Assembly (NCBI RefSeq): GCF_003315195.1
Contig: NZ_QNRV01000004.1
Location: 1-64,000, forward strand
DNA length: 64,000 nucleotides
Direction of reading: 5' to 3'
DNA from: Sutterella wadsworthensis
GTDB lineage: Bacteria > Pseudomonadota > Gammaproteobacteria > Burkholderiales > Burkholderiaceae_F
Position 1 is the first letter of the stretch; every line of letters begins with the position of its first letter. Below the pieces are notes generated by a model, which was not told the DNA's origin, did no database searches, and saw only the letters and a program-made list of their open reading frames with translations. Shown here one piece after another: positions 8,139-16,494 of this stretch. The position numbers were made by a program, and so were the translations under genes.

Positions 8139-8765
8139 GTGATGCAGTCCCTCACCATCATTGCAGAAGTTGCCGACGGCATTGGCATGTTCGGATTTGC
8201 CGTCGCCGGACTTTTCGCCTCTGCCGGCCGCCGCATTGATCCCGTCGGCGTTTTTGTGAGCGTCTTTACCACCGCTTTCGGCGGCGGCATCATTCGCGAC
8301 ATTCTTCTGGATCTGCGGCCTTTTTACTGGCTCTCGCACCCGCAGTGGATCTGGATGACGCTCGGACTCACCATTTTGGCCCCCGTCATCGTGCGCCGCG
8401 TGCAGCGCTTTTGGCAGCGGCGCATTCTCCTCTGGGCCGATGCCGTCGGGCTCGCCTTCTTTGCCGTCGGCAGCTGCGCAACGAGCGACCGGCTGGGCCA
8501 CCCCTTGATTGTGAGCGTGCTGATCGGCGTGGTGACGGGGGTTTTCGGCGGCATGCTCCGTGACGTTTTCTGTGCAAAGCTCCCCTCTGTGCTCTCCAAC
8601 GAAGAGCCTTACGCTTCCGTCGCCTTTGCGGGCTGCTGGGTATACCTCGGGCTGGTGCACGCCGAAATCGTGCCGGCAGACATCGCGCTTTGGGGCTGCT
8701 GCGCCCTCATCATGATCGTGCGCATGGCGAGCTTCCGCATCCCCTGGATGAAAGTGCGGTATTAA
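8139..8765 (+). CDS. TRIC/UPF0126-family membrane protein
   Basis: The 208-residue hydrophobic protein has two repeats of the bacterial TRIC (trimeric intracellular cation channel, UPF0126) domain. The repeat cores are GFAVAGLFASAGRRIDPVGVFV with FGGGIIRDILL, and GLAFFAVGSCATSD with GVFGGMLRDVF. Seven membrane segments are predicted by eye. Structurally studied prokaryotic homologues form K+-permeable trimers, and related proteins have been linked to glycine uptake. The physiological role here is open. Translation starts at GTG 8139 or the adjoining ATG 8142, both behind GGAG. The gene is convergent with an amidohydrolase gene. Confidence 0.88.
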   Translation: MMQSLTIIAEVADGIGMFGFAVAGLFASAGRRIDPVGVFVSVFTTAFGGGIIRDILLDLRPFYWLSHPQWIWMTLGLTILAPVIVRRVQRFWQRRILLWADAVGLAFFAVGSCATSDRLGHPLIVSVLIGVVTGVFGGMLRDVFCAKLPSVLSNEEPYASVAFAGCWVYLGLVHAEIVPADIALWGCCALIMIVRMASFRIPWMKVRY

Positions 8766-8772
8766 AGCTGCC

Positions 8773-8825
8773 GAGCGCCTCAAAGACCGACGCGCTCAGC
8801 AGCTCCGCTGCCGTGAGGCACGCTC
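8773..8825. terminator. Stem-loop between convergent TRIC and amidohydrolase genes
   Basis: GAGCGCCTCA (8773-8782) can pair with TGAGGCaCGCTC (8814-8825) with one bulge. The stem overlaps the amidohydrolase stop codon. There is no U-run, so a bidirectional terminator is probable but not certain. Confidence 0.4.
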
Positions 8826-10230
8826 AAAGCGCCTTGACGCGATCCACCGGCAGTCCCGGATCCACCACAATGGCCTTGAGACCGCGGGCCTCAATCGCCT
8901 TTTGCCCGCGCTCGGTGCAGATAATGTTGGCATTCTTGCCGAGTACTTCGCCCTTAAAGAGTACCTTGCGGCCTTCGACGAAAGACATCTTCGGCGTCTG
9001 CGTGGCGTAGTCGTAAATAGTGATGTCTGCGTCGGCGCCGACGGAGAGATGCCCCTTATTCGTAAGCCGCAGCATGCGGGCAGGATTGAGCGACGTCTTC
9101 TGAGCAAACTCAGTGAGCGTCAGAATATCGAGCTTAACGAGCGAAAGTCCCTGCGAGAGAATCACGTTTCTCGGAATGCACCCGCCGTCGGTGGATATGG
9201 CATCCACCACAAAGGCGCCGTCGGGGCGCTTGACCTGTGCGAGCAGAATGCGCGGAATCGGCGGATTGATGTTGAAGCTCCCGCCCACGTCCGTGTTGTG
9301 GGACTCCCAGAGCTTCACTGCATCTTCGCCCGTCATCAGGTCAGAGTATCCGCCCGCGTCATAGACCGCAAAGGCCTTGTGCGCGAGGAGCGCCTTGCGC
9401 ACGCCGTCGAGGTCTTCGGTAAAGCCGAAGTGACGCAGGCAGTTGCCCGTCACCTTGGACTGGATCTTTCCGTCTGGGCCGCAGGTAAGACGTGTGCCGT
9501 TCTTGGGCGAAATATAGCTTTCGCTGAAAATATTCGGGTTGGCATTCAAGAGCTCAACTGCCGTGCGCGCCTCGTCGATTTCATTTTTAATGACGCCGCG
9601 GCAGTAGGCATTGATGTGCGCGAGATGGAGCGGATAGCCGTCGGCCATCTGCACCGCCTCGATCATGCCTTCCAAATTGGAGCCGTGTGCACTCGTGCCG
9701 GCATGCCAGGCCACATAGGCACGGCGCTCAAGTGCGGTTTTAATGAGCGTGGAGGAGACTTCTGGCGTCAGCGGATAATGGCCGCCCAAGAGCTTCACCC
9801 CGAGCGCACCTTCGGCGAGCGACTTGTCGATCAGCTCTACCATTTCCGCCTTGGAGGGCGCATTGGTTTTGAAGGTGAAGGGCGGCGACGCAAACTGCAG
9901 AATGGCCGTATTCAAACCCGCCCCGTACTGCGGCGTCTTCTCGAGAATATCGTCCAAGGGACCGGCCATGTCGAGACACGTCGTCACGCCGTTCATCGCG
10001 AGCATACGCGGTCCGTAGGGCGACCCCCACATACTGCCGAGGTGCACGTGACTGTCGATGATGCCGGGCTGGAGCACCCATCCGGAAACATCGATGACTT
10101 CGCGGGCGGGACCGGTTAAATCCGGTCCCACTGCAGCGATTTTGCCGCCTTCAACGGCAACATCGTTCACGCCGTTGACGCCGTTAAGCGGGTCAACCAC
10201 ATGAGCACCTTTGAGCAAAAGATCGTACAT
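8824..10230 (-). CDS. Amidohydrolase-superfamily metal-dependent hydrolase (dihydroorotase-like)
   Basis: This 468-residue cytosolic protein has the amidohydrolase TIM-barrel motif set. The first metal-binding HxH is DSHVHLG (about residue 61). A lysine in EGALGVKLLGG is a candidate for the carboxylated bridging lysine. Later histidines lie in AYVAWHAGTSAHGS and PLHLAHINAY, and the late aspartate in DAISTDGG. An N-terminal beta-sandwich piece (LLLKGAHVVDPLNG) and a C-terminal one (GADADITIYDY) frame the barrel, as in dihydroorotase, hydantoinase and isoaspartyl dipeptidase relatives. The substrate is therefore probably a cyclic amide or N-acyl compound, but I cannot name it. An AGGAG precedes the ATG. 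No pathway partner is adjacent. Confidence 0.82.
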   Translation of the reverse strand: MYDLLLKGAHVVDPLNGVNGVNDVAVEGGKIAAVGPDLTGPAREVIDVSGWVLQPGIIDSHVHLGSMWGSPYGPRMLAMNGVTTCLDMAGPLDDILEKTPQYGAGLNTAILQFASPPFTFKTNAPSKAEMVELIDKSLAEGALGVKLLGGHYPLTPEVSSTLIKTALERRAYVAWHAGTSAHGSNLEGMIEAVQMADGYPLHLAHINAYCRGVIKNEIDEARTAVELLNANPNIFSESYISPKNGTRLTCGPDGKIQSKVTGNCLRHFGFTEDLDGVRKALLAHKAFAVYDAGGYSDLMTGEDAVKLWESHNTDVGGSFNINPPIPRILLAQVKRPDGAFVVDAISTDGGCIPRNVILSQGLSLVKLDILTLTEFAQKTSLNPARMLRLTNKGHLSVGADADITIYDYATQTPKMSFVEGRKVLFKGEVLGKNANIICTERGQKAIEARGLKAIVVDPGLPVDRVKAL

Positions 10231-10464
10231 GGACGCTTCTCCTTATTTGATCAGCTCGTCGTGAGGTCCTAAAGCCGCCCCCAAAAAAGCGGCTGGGTCG
10301 CCCTCCACTATTGCAGGATCTGAGGCGTTACGCAATGAAGCTATATGCGGGTAAGGCCATCCGCACATGCTCCCCCCCAGAGATATCCGTTCCGCCTTTG
10401 AACACTGTTCTTTTTCGCAAAATGCGCCCGCGTCCGTGACCATTTCAGAGCGCTCTAAGCCCTT

Positions 10465-11517
10465 TCAAGCGGCTCGAAAGCCCTCAATATCGGCGAGGAG
10501 CTCCTCTGCGCGCTGCCAGCGCGGTTCCGCCCGCAGCGCTTCCATTGAAAGAACACTCTCGGCTTCATCGGGCAAGAGGCGCGCCAGCCGCTCGTCAAAG
10601 GCAGGCGTTCGGCTCCACTCAAGGCCCGCGAGGATTTCGTCGGCCTCTTCGGGGTGATTGCAGTGCAGCACCATGTCGCAGCCCGCGGCCAGCGCCTTTT
10701 GTGCACGCACGAGCGGCGGCTCGTCGCCGCAGGCGCCCTTCATAGACAAATCATCCGAGAAGATCAGCCCGCTGAAACCGAGCTCCTCGCGCAAAATGGT
10801 CTTCAAAAGCCTCGGAGAGTAAGTGGCCACCTCTCCGTCAAAGCACTGATAAGCCACATGCGCGGTCATGATGCTTTCGAGCTCGAGCGCCAAACCGCGA
10901 TAGATCGAAAGATCACGCCGAATTTGCGCTGTCGAACGATTGTCGGTCGGGCAGGCAACATGGCTGTCGGCCTCGGCCCAGCCGTGACCGGGAAAATGTT
11001 TGCCGCAGTTGGCCATACCGGCGAGCCGCAGTCCGGACATGAGCGCTCGGGCATTGCGTTCGACTTCATCGCGGTCAGATCCGAGCGAGCGGTTCCCGAT
11101 CACGGCAGAGCGCCCATAGTCGATGTCGAGCACCGGTGCGAAAGTCATGTCGACCCCCGCAGCGCGAAGTTCACTCGCGAGCACGTAGCCCGCGGCCGCC
11201 AAGCGTGCCTGAGCCTGATCACCGGCAGCACGGCAGGCAGCCATAGACGGCACCTCAGTGAACCCTTCGCGGAAACGCTGCACCCGACCGCCCTCGTGAT
11301 CCACGGTGATCAGAATCCCGGGGCGCACGGCATGAATGGCGCCGCAAAGCGCACGAAGCATTTCCGCCGATGTGAAGTTGCGGGTAAAGAGAATCACCGC
11401 CCCGGTCATCGGGTGTTCCAGCCGCCGAATTTCGTGTTCAGTGAGAACGGTGCCGGCAATATCGACCACAACAGGGCCGAGCGTATGTGCAAGAGCGAGC
11501 TTCTTCGGCGTAAGCAT
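10465..11517 (-). CDS. nagZ: Beta-N-acetylhexosaminidase of peptidoglycan recycling
   Basis: NagZ removes N-acetylglucosamine from GlcNAc-anhydroMurNAc peptides in the cytosol. The 350-residue protein shows the glycoside hydrolase 3 signature KHFPGHG (about residues 167-173) with the mobile-loop histidine. The nucleophile aspartate lies in FSDDLSMKG. VDHEGGRVQRF forms part of the sugar pocket. Length matches E. coli NagZ (341). It is downstream of pdxJ in the same orientation, the usual betaproteobacterial order, but acpS, normally found between them, is missing. A hairpin separates it from pdxJ, so it may be transcribed partly on its own. Confidence 0.95.
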   Translation of the reverse strand: MLTPKKLALAHTLGPVVVDIAGTVLTEHEIRRLEHPMTGAVILFTRNFTSAEMLRALCGAIHAVRPGILITVDHEGGRVQRFREGFTEVPSMAACRAAGDQAQARLAAAGYVLASELRAAGVDMTFAPVLDIDYGRSAVIGNRSLGSDRDEVERNARALMSGLRLAGMANCGKHFPGHGWAEADSHVACPTDNRSTAQIRRDLSIYRGLALELESIMTAHVAYQCFDGEVATYSPRLLKTILREELGFSGLIFSDDLSMKGACGDEPPLVRAQKALAAGCDMVLHCNHPEEADEILAGLEWSRTPAFDERLARLLPDEAESVLSMEALRAEPRWQRAEELLADIEGFRAA

Positions 11518-11541
11518 GACGGAGATTCCAAAAGATAAAGC

Positions 11542-11573
11542 GCCGGCTTTGGGTGCAAAAGGCCAAAGCCGGC
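11542..11573 (-). terminator. Hairpin between pdxJ and nagZ
   Basis: A perfect 11-pair stem (GCCGGCTTTGG with CCAAAGCCGGC) is followed on the minus strand by GCTTTATCTTTT. It may terminate or attenuate the pdxJ transcript before nagZ. Confidence 0.6.
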
Positions 11574-11613
11574 AGAGTACGGGCGGGCAAAAGAGGAACG
11601 CTGCGTGCGCCGC

Positions 11614-12390
11614 TTACTCCTGCGGGAACACGCGGGGCTTTGCTGCCACGCGGTCGAGCAGTTCGTTATAGCGGCGAATCGTTTCGGCAAAACCGAACTG
11701 GAGCGCTTCAACCGTGAGCGCATGGCCGATCGACACTTCCTGAATGTTGCCGCAGGCCGTGAGGAGCTTCTCGAGATTTTCAAGCGACAGGTCGTGACCG
11801 GCATTGACGCCGAGCGCAAGCTCATCGCATAAAAGCGCACTGTCAACGTAGGGCTGCAGGATATCTTCTTCGAGCGCCGTGCCGTAGGCTGCGGCGTAAC
11901 CCTCCGTATAAAGCTCAATGCGGTCGGACCCCGTCTCCTTGGCCCAGCGGGTGAATTCGGGTTCGGGATCCATGAAGAGACTGACGCGGCAGCCGTAGGA
12001 CTGCGCTTCGGCCACGACAGCAGCCAGCTTTTCGCGCACCTCGGGGTTATTGAATTCAAAACCGTGGTCAGAGGTCTTCTGATCTGCAGCATCGGGCACA
12101 AACGTCGCCTGATGCGGACGAATCTCCTTGAGAATCGGCATCAGATTTTCAAACGGATTCCCTTCAATATTGAATTCACGGCCCGGATAGGCATCCACGA
12201 GCGCCTTCAGGGGTGCCAAGTCCGTTCGGCGGATATGACGCTCATCGGGACGAGGATGAACGGTCAGGCCGGCAGCGCCCGCCTCGAGCGCAATGCGCCC
12301 GAAGAAAACGGGGTCAGGCCAATTGCCTTCACGAGAATTGCGCACCAGCGCGACTTTATTGAGATTGACGGAAAGCTGCGTCCGAATCAT
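11614..12390 (-). CDS. pdxJ: Pyridoxine 5'-phosphate synthase
   Basis: PdxJ condenses 1-deoxyxylulose 5-phosphate with 3-amino-2-oxopropyl phosphate, the ring-closing step of vitamin B6 synthesis. The frame from 12390 gives 258 residues, close to the family length of about 243-260. It starts with the characteristic LSVNLNKVALVRNSR. Other landmarks are LTVHPRPDERHIR, the nearby FNIEGNPF, FVPDAADQKTSDHG and LGVNAGHDLSLENL. The longer frame to 12462 adds 24 residues without family similarity and is rejected. No strong ribosome site is visible. It follows recO in the standard order of this cluster. Confidence 0.95.
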   Translation of the reverse strand: MIRTQLSVNLNKVALVRNSREGNWPDPVFFGRIALEAGAAGLTVHPRPDERHIRRTDLAPLKALVDAYPGREFNIEGNPFENLMPILKEIRPHQATFVPDAADQKTSDHGFEFNNPEVREKLAAVVAEAQSYGCRVSLFMDPEPEFTRWAKETGSDRIELYTEGYAAAYGTALEEDILQPYVDSALLCDELALGVNAGHDLSLENLEKLLTACGNIQEVSIGHALTVEALQFGFAETIRRYNELLDRVAAKPRVFPQE

Positions 12391-12543
12391 GGAAGTGCAC
12401 CCATTGAAAATTGAGAAGGGAATCTTGCCGCCAAGCAGAATAGCACGCGGCCTGCGCGGCATAACTCAGCCATTCACCGGATCGCCATCAATTCGGCATC
12501 AATTCAAAATAAACAGATTGGCCGAACGAGAAAATCCGCGTAT

Positions 12544-13644
12544 TCAGAGTTTTTTGAGGTCGGCAAGGAGACGCCGGCTGCGCAGCGGCCGTCCTTCCAG
12601 ATGAAGGTCGATGGCGGTCTTAAGCAGTTCGCGAAGCCGCTTCATCTCGCGGGGACTGAGCGCCGCAATCCGGCTTTTGCGCTCCGCAGATCCGCAGGCA
12701 GCAGCCGCCGCTACCGTTTTAGGCCACAGCATGGAAGCAAAAGGCAGATTGGCGGCGTCTTCAGGCGTCCCCTCTACGCCCTTCAAGGCGCCTTCGGGGG
12801 TGAGGAGAAACCACTCGGCGCCCTTTTGCAGATCACGATCCTCGAGCGCCAGGCCCCAGCCGCAGTGCGCGAGAAGCTCCGCTTCAAAAGAGCGCAGCCC
12901 CGTCTGCCGCACAGCCGGATCCTCGTCTGCCAACGCAGAGAGCACGTGCACATAGCTCTGAAAGAGGCCCGGATGGACGTCTTCGCGCTCCGTGAGGCGA
13001 AGCACCAATTCGTTCACATAAAAGCCCGAGAGAAGCGCCTCGCCCCGAAGTGCCGCAAGCGCCCCGAGCCACTCGGCCTGCGTAAGCACCTTGGCTTCTT
13101 TTTTGCCCGTCCAAGTAAGGGCGAGCGGCGAAAAGGGCGTTAAGAGCCCTCTTAAATTGGATCCCGGCCGTTTGGCGCCCCGCGCCACCAGAAAAACGCG
13201 GCCGAAATGGGCAGTCAGCACGTCGACCACCATGCTCGATTCGCTCCAGGGACGCGCATGAAGCACAAACCCGGGTTCCCGCTGCGGCCTTTGGCGGCGC
13301 CTCACGCCGCTGCGGCCGCCCGAGGCGCCCAGCGCCTCGGTGCGGGCGAGTTCTTCAAGAATGGCCTCGGCAGCGCGGCCTCTGGCTACAACGCCCTCAA
13401 CGGTAGCGCTTTTGCTCGAAGCGAGCACTTCCTTTTTGCCGTCAGGGAGCCGCGGAAGGTCAAGGAGCGCATCATCTCCCCATCGGCCTTCAGCCTGCTC
13501 GGCATCGAGTGAAGGGGACGGCGCAGCTCCATCGTCCGCACCCGCCGACGTCAGCATGCTGCCCTCCGCCAAGGCGTCAGCGCCGCCCACGGCATCCATG
13601 GGCGGCGGCAGGCTGGGATCGGGCTGCGGCGCATCAGCGGTCAC
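12544..13644 (-). CDS. recO: DNA repair protein RecO with a long N-terminal extension
   Basis: RecO helps load RecA onto SSB-coated single strands in the RecFOR pathway. The C-terminal 240 or so residues match the family: OB-fold start PGFVLHARPWSESSMVVDVLTAHFGRV, then ARGAKRPGSNLRGLL, then the helical part with VLRLTEREDVHPGLF. Typical RecO proteins have about 240 residues; this one has 366. The first 120 or so are rich in Ala, Gly, Asp and Pro and look disordered. The GTG start at 13644 is supported by AAGGAG ten bases upstream, so the extension is probably translated. It follows era by 40 bases and is presumably in the same operon. Confidence 0.88.
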   Translation of the reverse strand: MTADAPQPDPSLPPPMDAVGGADALAEGSMLTSAGADDGAAPSPSLDAEQAEGRWGDDALLDLPRLPDGKKEVLASSKSATVEGVVARGRAAEAILEELARTEALGASGGRSGVRRRQRPQREPGFVLHARPWSESSMVVDVLTAHFGRVFLVARGAKRPGSNLRGLLTPFSPLALTWTGKKEAKVLTQAEWLGALAALRGEALLSGFYVNELVLRLTEREDVHPGLFQSYVHVLSALADEDPAVRQTGLRSFEAELLAHCGWGLALEDRDLQKGAEWFLLTPEGALKGVEGTPEDAANLPFASMLWPKTVAAAAACGSAERKSRIAALSPREMKRLRELLKTAIDLHLEGRPLRSRRLLADLKKL

Positions 13645-13684
13645 GCTCGTCGGACTCCTTTTCGGCTGGCGGCAAGGCGCAGCA

Positions 13685-14767
13685 TCAATCGTAGCCGAGG
13701 GTCTTGAGTGCCTTCACGTCGTCGGACCAGCCGCGGCGCACACGCACCCAAACTTCAAGATGCACCGGGCAGCCGAGCTGCTCCTCAATATCGGCACGGG
13801 CGAGACGCGAAATTTCACGCAGCTTGGCGCCCTTTTCACCGATCACGATTGGCTTATGGCTTTCGCGGTCGACGATGAGCGTAGCCACAATATCCGCGCG
13901 GCGCACGCCTTTGTCGTCCGTCTCTTCCTTCCACTTGTCAATCGTGACAGCCGTGCCGTAGGGCAGTTCGTCGCCGAGCAGCCGGAAGGCCTTTTCGCGG
14001 ATCGTTTCCGCAGCCAGAAAGCGCGGCGACTTGTCCGTATAGAGGTCCGGATCAAAGTACGGAATGCTTTCGGGGAGAAGCTTTTCGATTTCGCGCAGCA
14101 GATCGTCGAGCTGACGGTGCTTTTCAGCCGACACCGGCACAATGGCGGCGAAGGGATAGCGGCGCATCGAATCAGCCATCAGCGGCAAAAGCGCGTTGCG
14201 GTCCTTCGAGAGATCGGTCTTGCTCACCGCCAGAATGACGTTGGACGCTTCCGTCGGGAGCAGCCGAAGCACTTCAAGATCGCCCGGCTTCCAGCCGTTT
14301 GACTCGATCACCATCACCACGGCATCGACCTCGGAAAGCGTCGAGCGCACGGAACGGTTCATGCGACGCGTCAGCTGATTCTTCACCTTGGTCTGAAAGC
14401 CCGGCGTATCCACAAAAATGAACTGCGCCTTATCGGTCGTCAGCACGCCGAGCACGCGGTTGCGGGTCGTCTGAGGTTTCTTTGACGTAATGGAAACCTT
14501 TTCACCCACAATGGCGTTGATGAGCGTCGATTTACCGACATTGGGGCGTCCCACCACGGCAACATACCCGCAGCGGAAGCCCTCGGGAACCTTGGCGGAG
14601 CTGAGCGCTCCGGCCTGCGCGAGCATGCGCTCGAAATCATCGTCGGGTTTGCCCGGCTCGATGTCGGCCTCAAGATCATCCGTCGGCATCTCAAGCGTTG
14701 TCGGGTCTTCCGTCTGAGGCGTATCGGCCTCAGGCGCTTTTTCAAAATTCTTCAAATCGTCAGTCAT
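13685..14767 (-). CDS. era: GTPase Era, 30S ribosome assembly
   Basis: Era is an essential GTPase that binds the 3' end of 16S rRNA and assists 30S maturation. Motifs seen are G1 GRPNVGKST, G3 DTPGFQ and G4 SKTD, where serine replaces the usual asparagine of NKxD. A C-terminal KH domain contains the signature IVIGEKGAKLREI. Length is 360 residues against about 300 in E. coli. The surplus is an acidic N-terminal tail of about 55 residues before the G domain. The ATG overlaps the rnc stop codon by four bases, so translational coupling is likely. Confidence 0.95.
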   Translation of the reverse strand: MTDDLKNFEKAPEADTPQTEDPTTLEMPTDDLEADIEPGKPDDDFERMLAQAGALSSAKVPEGFRCGYVAVVGRPNVGKSTLINAIVGEKVSITSKKPQTTRNRVLGVLTTDKAQFIFVDTPGFQTKVKNQLTRRMNRSVRSTLSEVDAVVMVIESNGWKPGDLEVLRLLPTEASNVILAVSKTDLSKDRNALLPLMADSMRRYPFAAIVPVSAEKHRQLDDLLREIEKLLPESIPYFDPDLYTDKSPRFLAAETIREKAFRLLGDELPYGTAVTIDKWKEETDDKGVRRADIVATLIVDRESHKPIVIGEKGAKLREISRLARADIEEQLGCPVHLEVWVRVRRGWSDDVKALKTLGYD

Positions 14768-15495
14768 TTCAGCGCCTCCTTGGCAGCTGTCAGGGCCAAT
14801 TCCGCCGCAGCCTGTTCGGCTTCACGACGGCTCGTGGCAGTGCCCCGCGTCACGATTTTGAGCCGCTCGATGCGGCATTCACACTCAAAGCGCCGCTCAT
14901 GAGCTGCACCCGTGGCGGCGACGATCGCATATTCGGGTCGAGGCAGATGATCTCCCTGCAGGAGTTCCTGCAGGCGGGTCTTGGGATCCTTGCTCATCTG
15001 CTCCGGGGTCAGCCCCGTCAGGATCGGGTCGTAGAGTTTCAGGATAACGCGCTGCGCCGTATCAAAACCGGCTTCGCGAAAAACAGCGCCGAAAATCGCT
15101 TCCATGGCATCGGCAAGAATCGACGCACGATGTGCGCCGCCCGTCTTTACCTCACCTTCCCCCATGTAGAGGAAGCTTGAAACATCAATCTTCAGGGCAA
15201 TTTCGTGGAGCGTCTTTTCACACACGAGATTGGCGCGCACACGTGAGAGCTCACCTTCGTTGAAGTGTTTGTCACGCAGAAAAAGCGCATAGCCGATAAC
15301 GCAGTTAAGCACCGAGTCACCGAGAAACTCCAGACGTTCATTGTGCTCCTGCGCAAAGCTGCGGTGCGTAACCGCACGGCGCAAAAGCTTCTTATCCTGA
15401 AAGACGTAGCCGATGCGCTCCTCGAGCGCTTCAAGCGAAAGCATTTGTGATGGTCTCTTGTCTTTGTTTATTTCAATTGTGCCGCTCATCGTCAC
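14764..15495 (-). CDS. rnc: Ribonuclease III
   Basis: RNase III cleaves double-stranded RNA during rRNA processing and mRNA turnover. The catalytic signature ERLEFLGDSVLN and the second acidic cluster ADAMEAIFGA are present in the first 150 residues. A double-stranded RNA-binding domain follows, with KTRLQELLQG and SRREAEQAAAELAL. Length 243 is close to the family norm of about 226. The GTG at 15495, three bases after the lepB stop codon, and the ATG at 15489 are both possible starts. No clear ribosome site is visible, suggesting coupling to lepB. It overlaps era downstream. Confidence 0.96.
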   Translation of the reverse strand: MTMSGTIEINKDKRPSQMLSLEALEERIGYVFQDKKLLRRAVTHRSFAQEHNERLEFLGDSVLNCVIGYALFLRDKHFNEGELSRVRANLVCEKTLHEIALKIDVSSFLYMGEGEVKTGGAHRASILADAMEAIFGAVFREAGFDTAQRVILKLYDPILTGLTPEQMSKDPKTRLQELLQGDHLPRPEYAIVAATGAAHERRFECECRIERLKIVTRGTATSRREAEQAAAELALTAAKEALK

Positions 15496-15498
15496 GCA

Positions 15499-16389
15499 TT
15501 AGTAAATGCTGCCGATGCGGCCCATATCGCTGAAGTTCGCCCAGATGCAGACAGCCTTGCCGACCAAGTTTTCATCCGGCACAAAACCCCAGAAGCGGCT
15601 GTCTTCACTGTTGTCACGGTTGTCGCCCATGGCAAAGTACTTGCCTTCGGGCACCGTGCAGACGAACCCGCGGTCGTTGTAGCTGCAGGTGGATTCTTTT
15701 TTCATCACGGCCTGCATGGGCACCCAGCTCGGCCGGCGATGGTCAACCGCGATGGAGTGCTCCAGACCGGAGAGGTTTTCCGTACGCTCTTCGAGCGTCA
15801 CCATCGTCGAATCGTCAACAAAGTCGCGCGGACGAGACTGGGCCTGTTCAACGCCGTTCACGTAGAGCACTTTGTCGCGGTATTCAACCCGGTCGCCCGG
15901 CGTTGCCACGACGCGCTTAATGAAGTCAACGGATTCGTCCATCGGATAGCGGAACACGATAATGTCGCCCTTTTGCGGAGCGCCCACCTCGAGCACCTTG
16001 GTGTTGAGCACCGGCAGACGAATGCCGTAGTCGTACTTATTGACCAAAATGAAGTCGCCGATATGCAGCGTCGGCAGCATCGATCCCGACGGAATGCGAA
16101 AGGGCTCGAAAAGGAAGCTGCGCAGCAAAAAGACGATCAGAATGACCGGGAAAAGTCCGGCGGTGTACTCGAGCCACCACGGCTGACGAAGCGCCGTCGC
16201 CTTCAGACGGCGCAGATCTTCGCCGACAGCAGCATCGCCGCGTCCGAGCGCCTCGCGGTTGGCAGCTTCAAAAGCTGACGCGGCTTCCTCGGCCTTCCGG
16301 CGGCGCTGCGGCAGAAATACCGTGCGCTCAAAAATCCAAAAAATGCCGGTGATGACCGTCAGAATAAAAAGAATAAGTGCGAAGTTCAT
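15499..16389 (-). CDS. lepB: Signal peptidase I
   Basis: LepB removes signal peptides from exported proteins at the periplasmic face of the inner membrane. Two N-terminal membrane segments (about residues 2-20 and 78-92) precede the catalytic domain. The nucleophile serine lies in PSGSMLPTL. The general-base lysine lies in DFIKRVVATPGDRVEY, and box E is GDNRDNSEDSRFWGFV. Length 296 is typical of Gram-negative LepB. It is the second gene of the lepA-lepB-rnc-era-recO run. AAGG precedes the ATG. Confidence 0.96.
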   Translation of the reverse strand: MNFALILFILTVITGIFWIFERTVFLPQRRRKAEEAASAFEAANREALGRGDAAVGEDLRRLKATALRQPWWLEYTAGLFPVILIVFLLRSFLFEPFRIPSGSMLPTLHIGDFILVNKYDYGIRLPVLNTKVLEVGAPQKGDIIVFRYPMDESVDFIKRVVATPGDRVEYRDKVLYVNGVEQAQSRPRDFVDDSTMVTLEERTENLSGLEHSIAVDHRRPSWVPMQAVMKKESTCSYNDRGFVCTVPEGKYFAMGDNRDNSEDSRFWGFVPDENLVGKAVCIWANFSDMGRIGSIY

Positions 16390-16494
16390 GGCCTTAAATG
16401 GGTTCGTGCTTCCATGCCCGATTGCGTTCTTGTTTGTATATAGAAATAGTCAGACTTCGTCAGCATTGACACCGTCATTTCTTTCCATTGCTTA

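Noticed and set aside
8902-10119. 405-codon plus-strand frame opposite the amidohydrolase
   Set aside because: Shadow of a well-supported amidohydrolase gene; its composition (His, Arg, Ala rich) is typical of an antisense frame.
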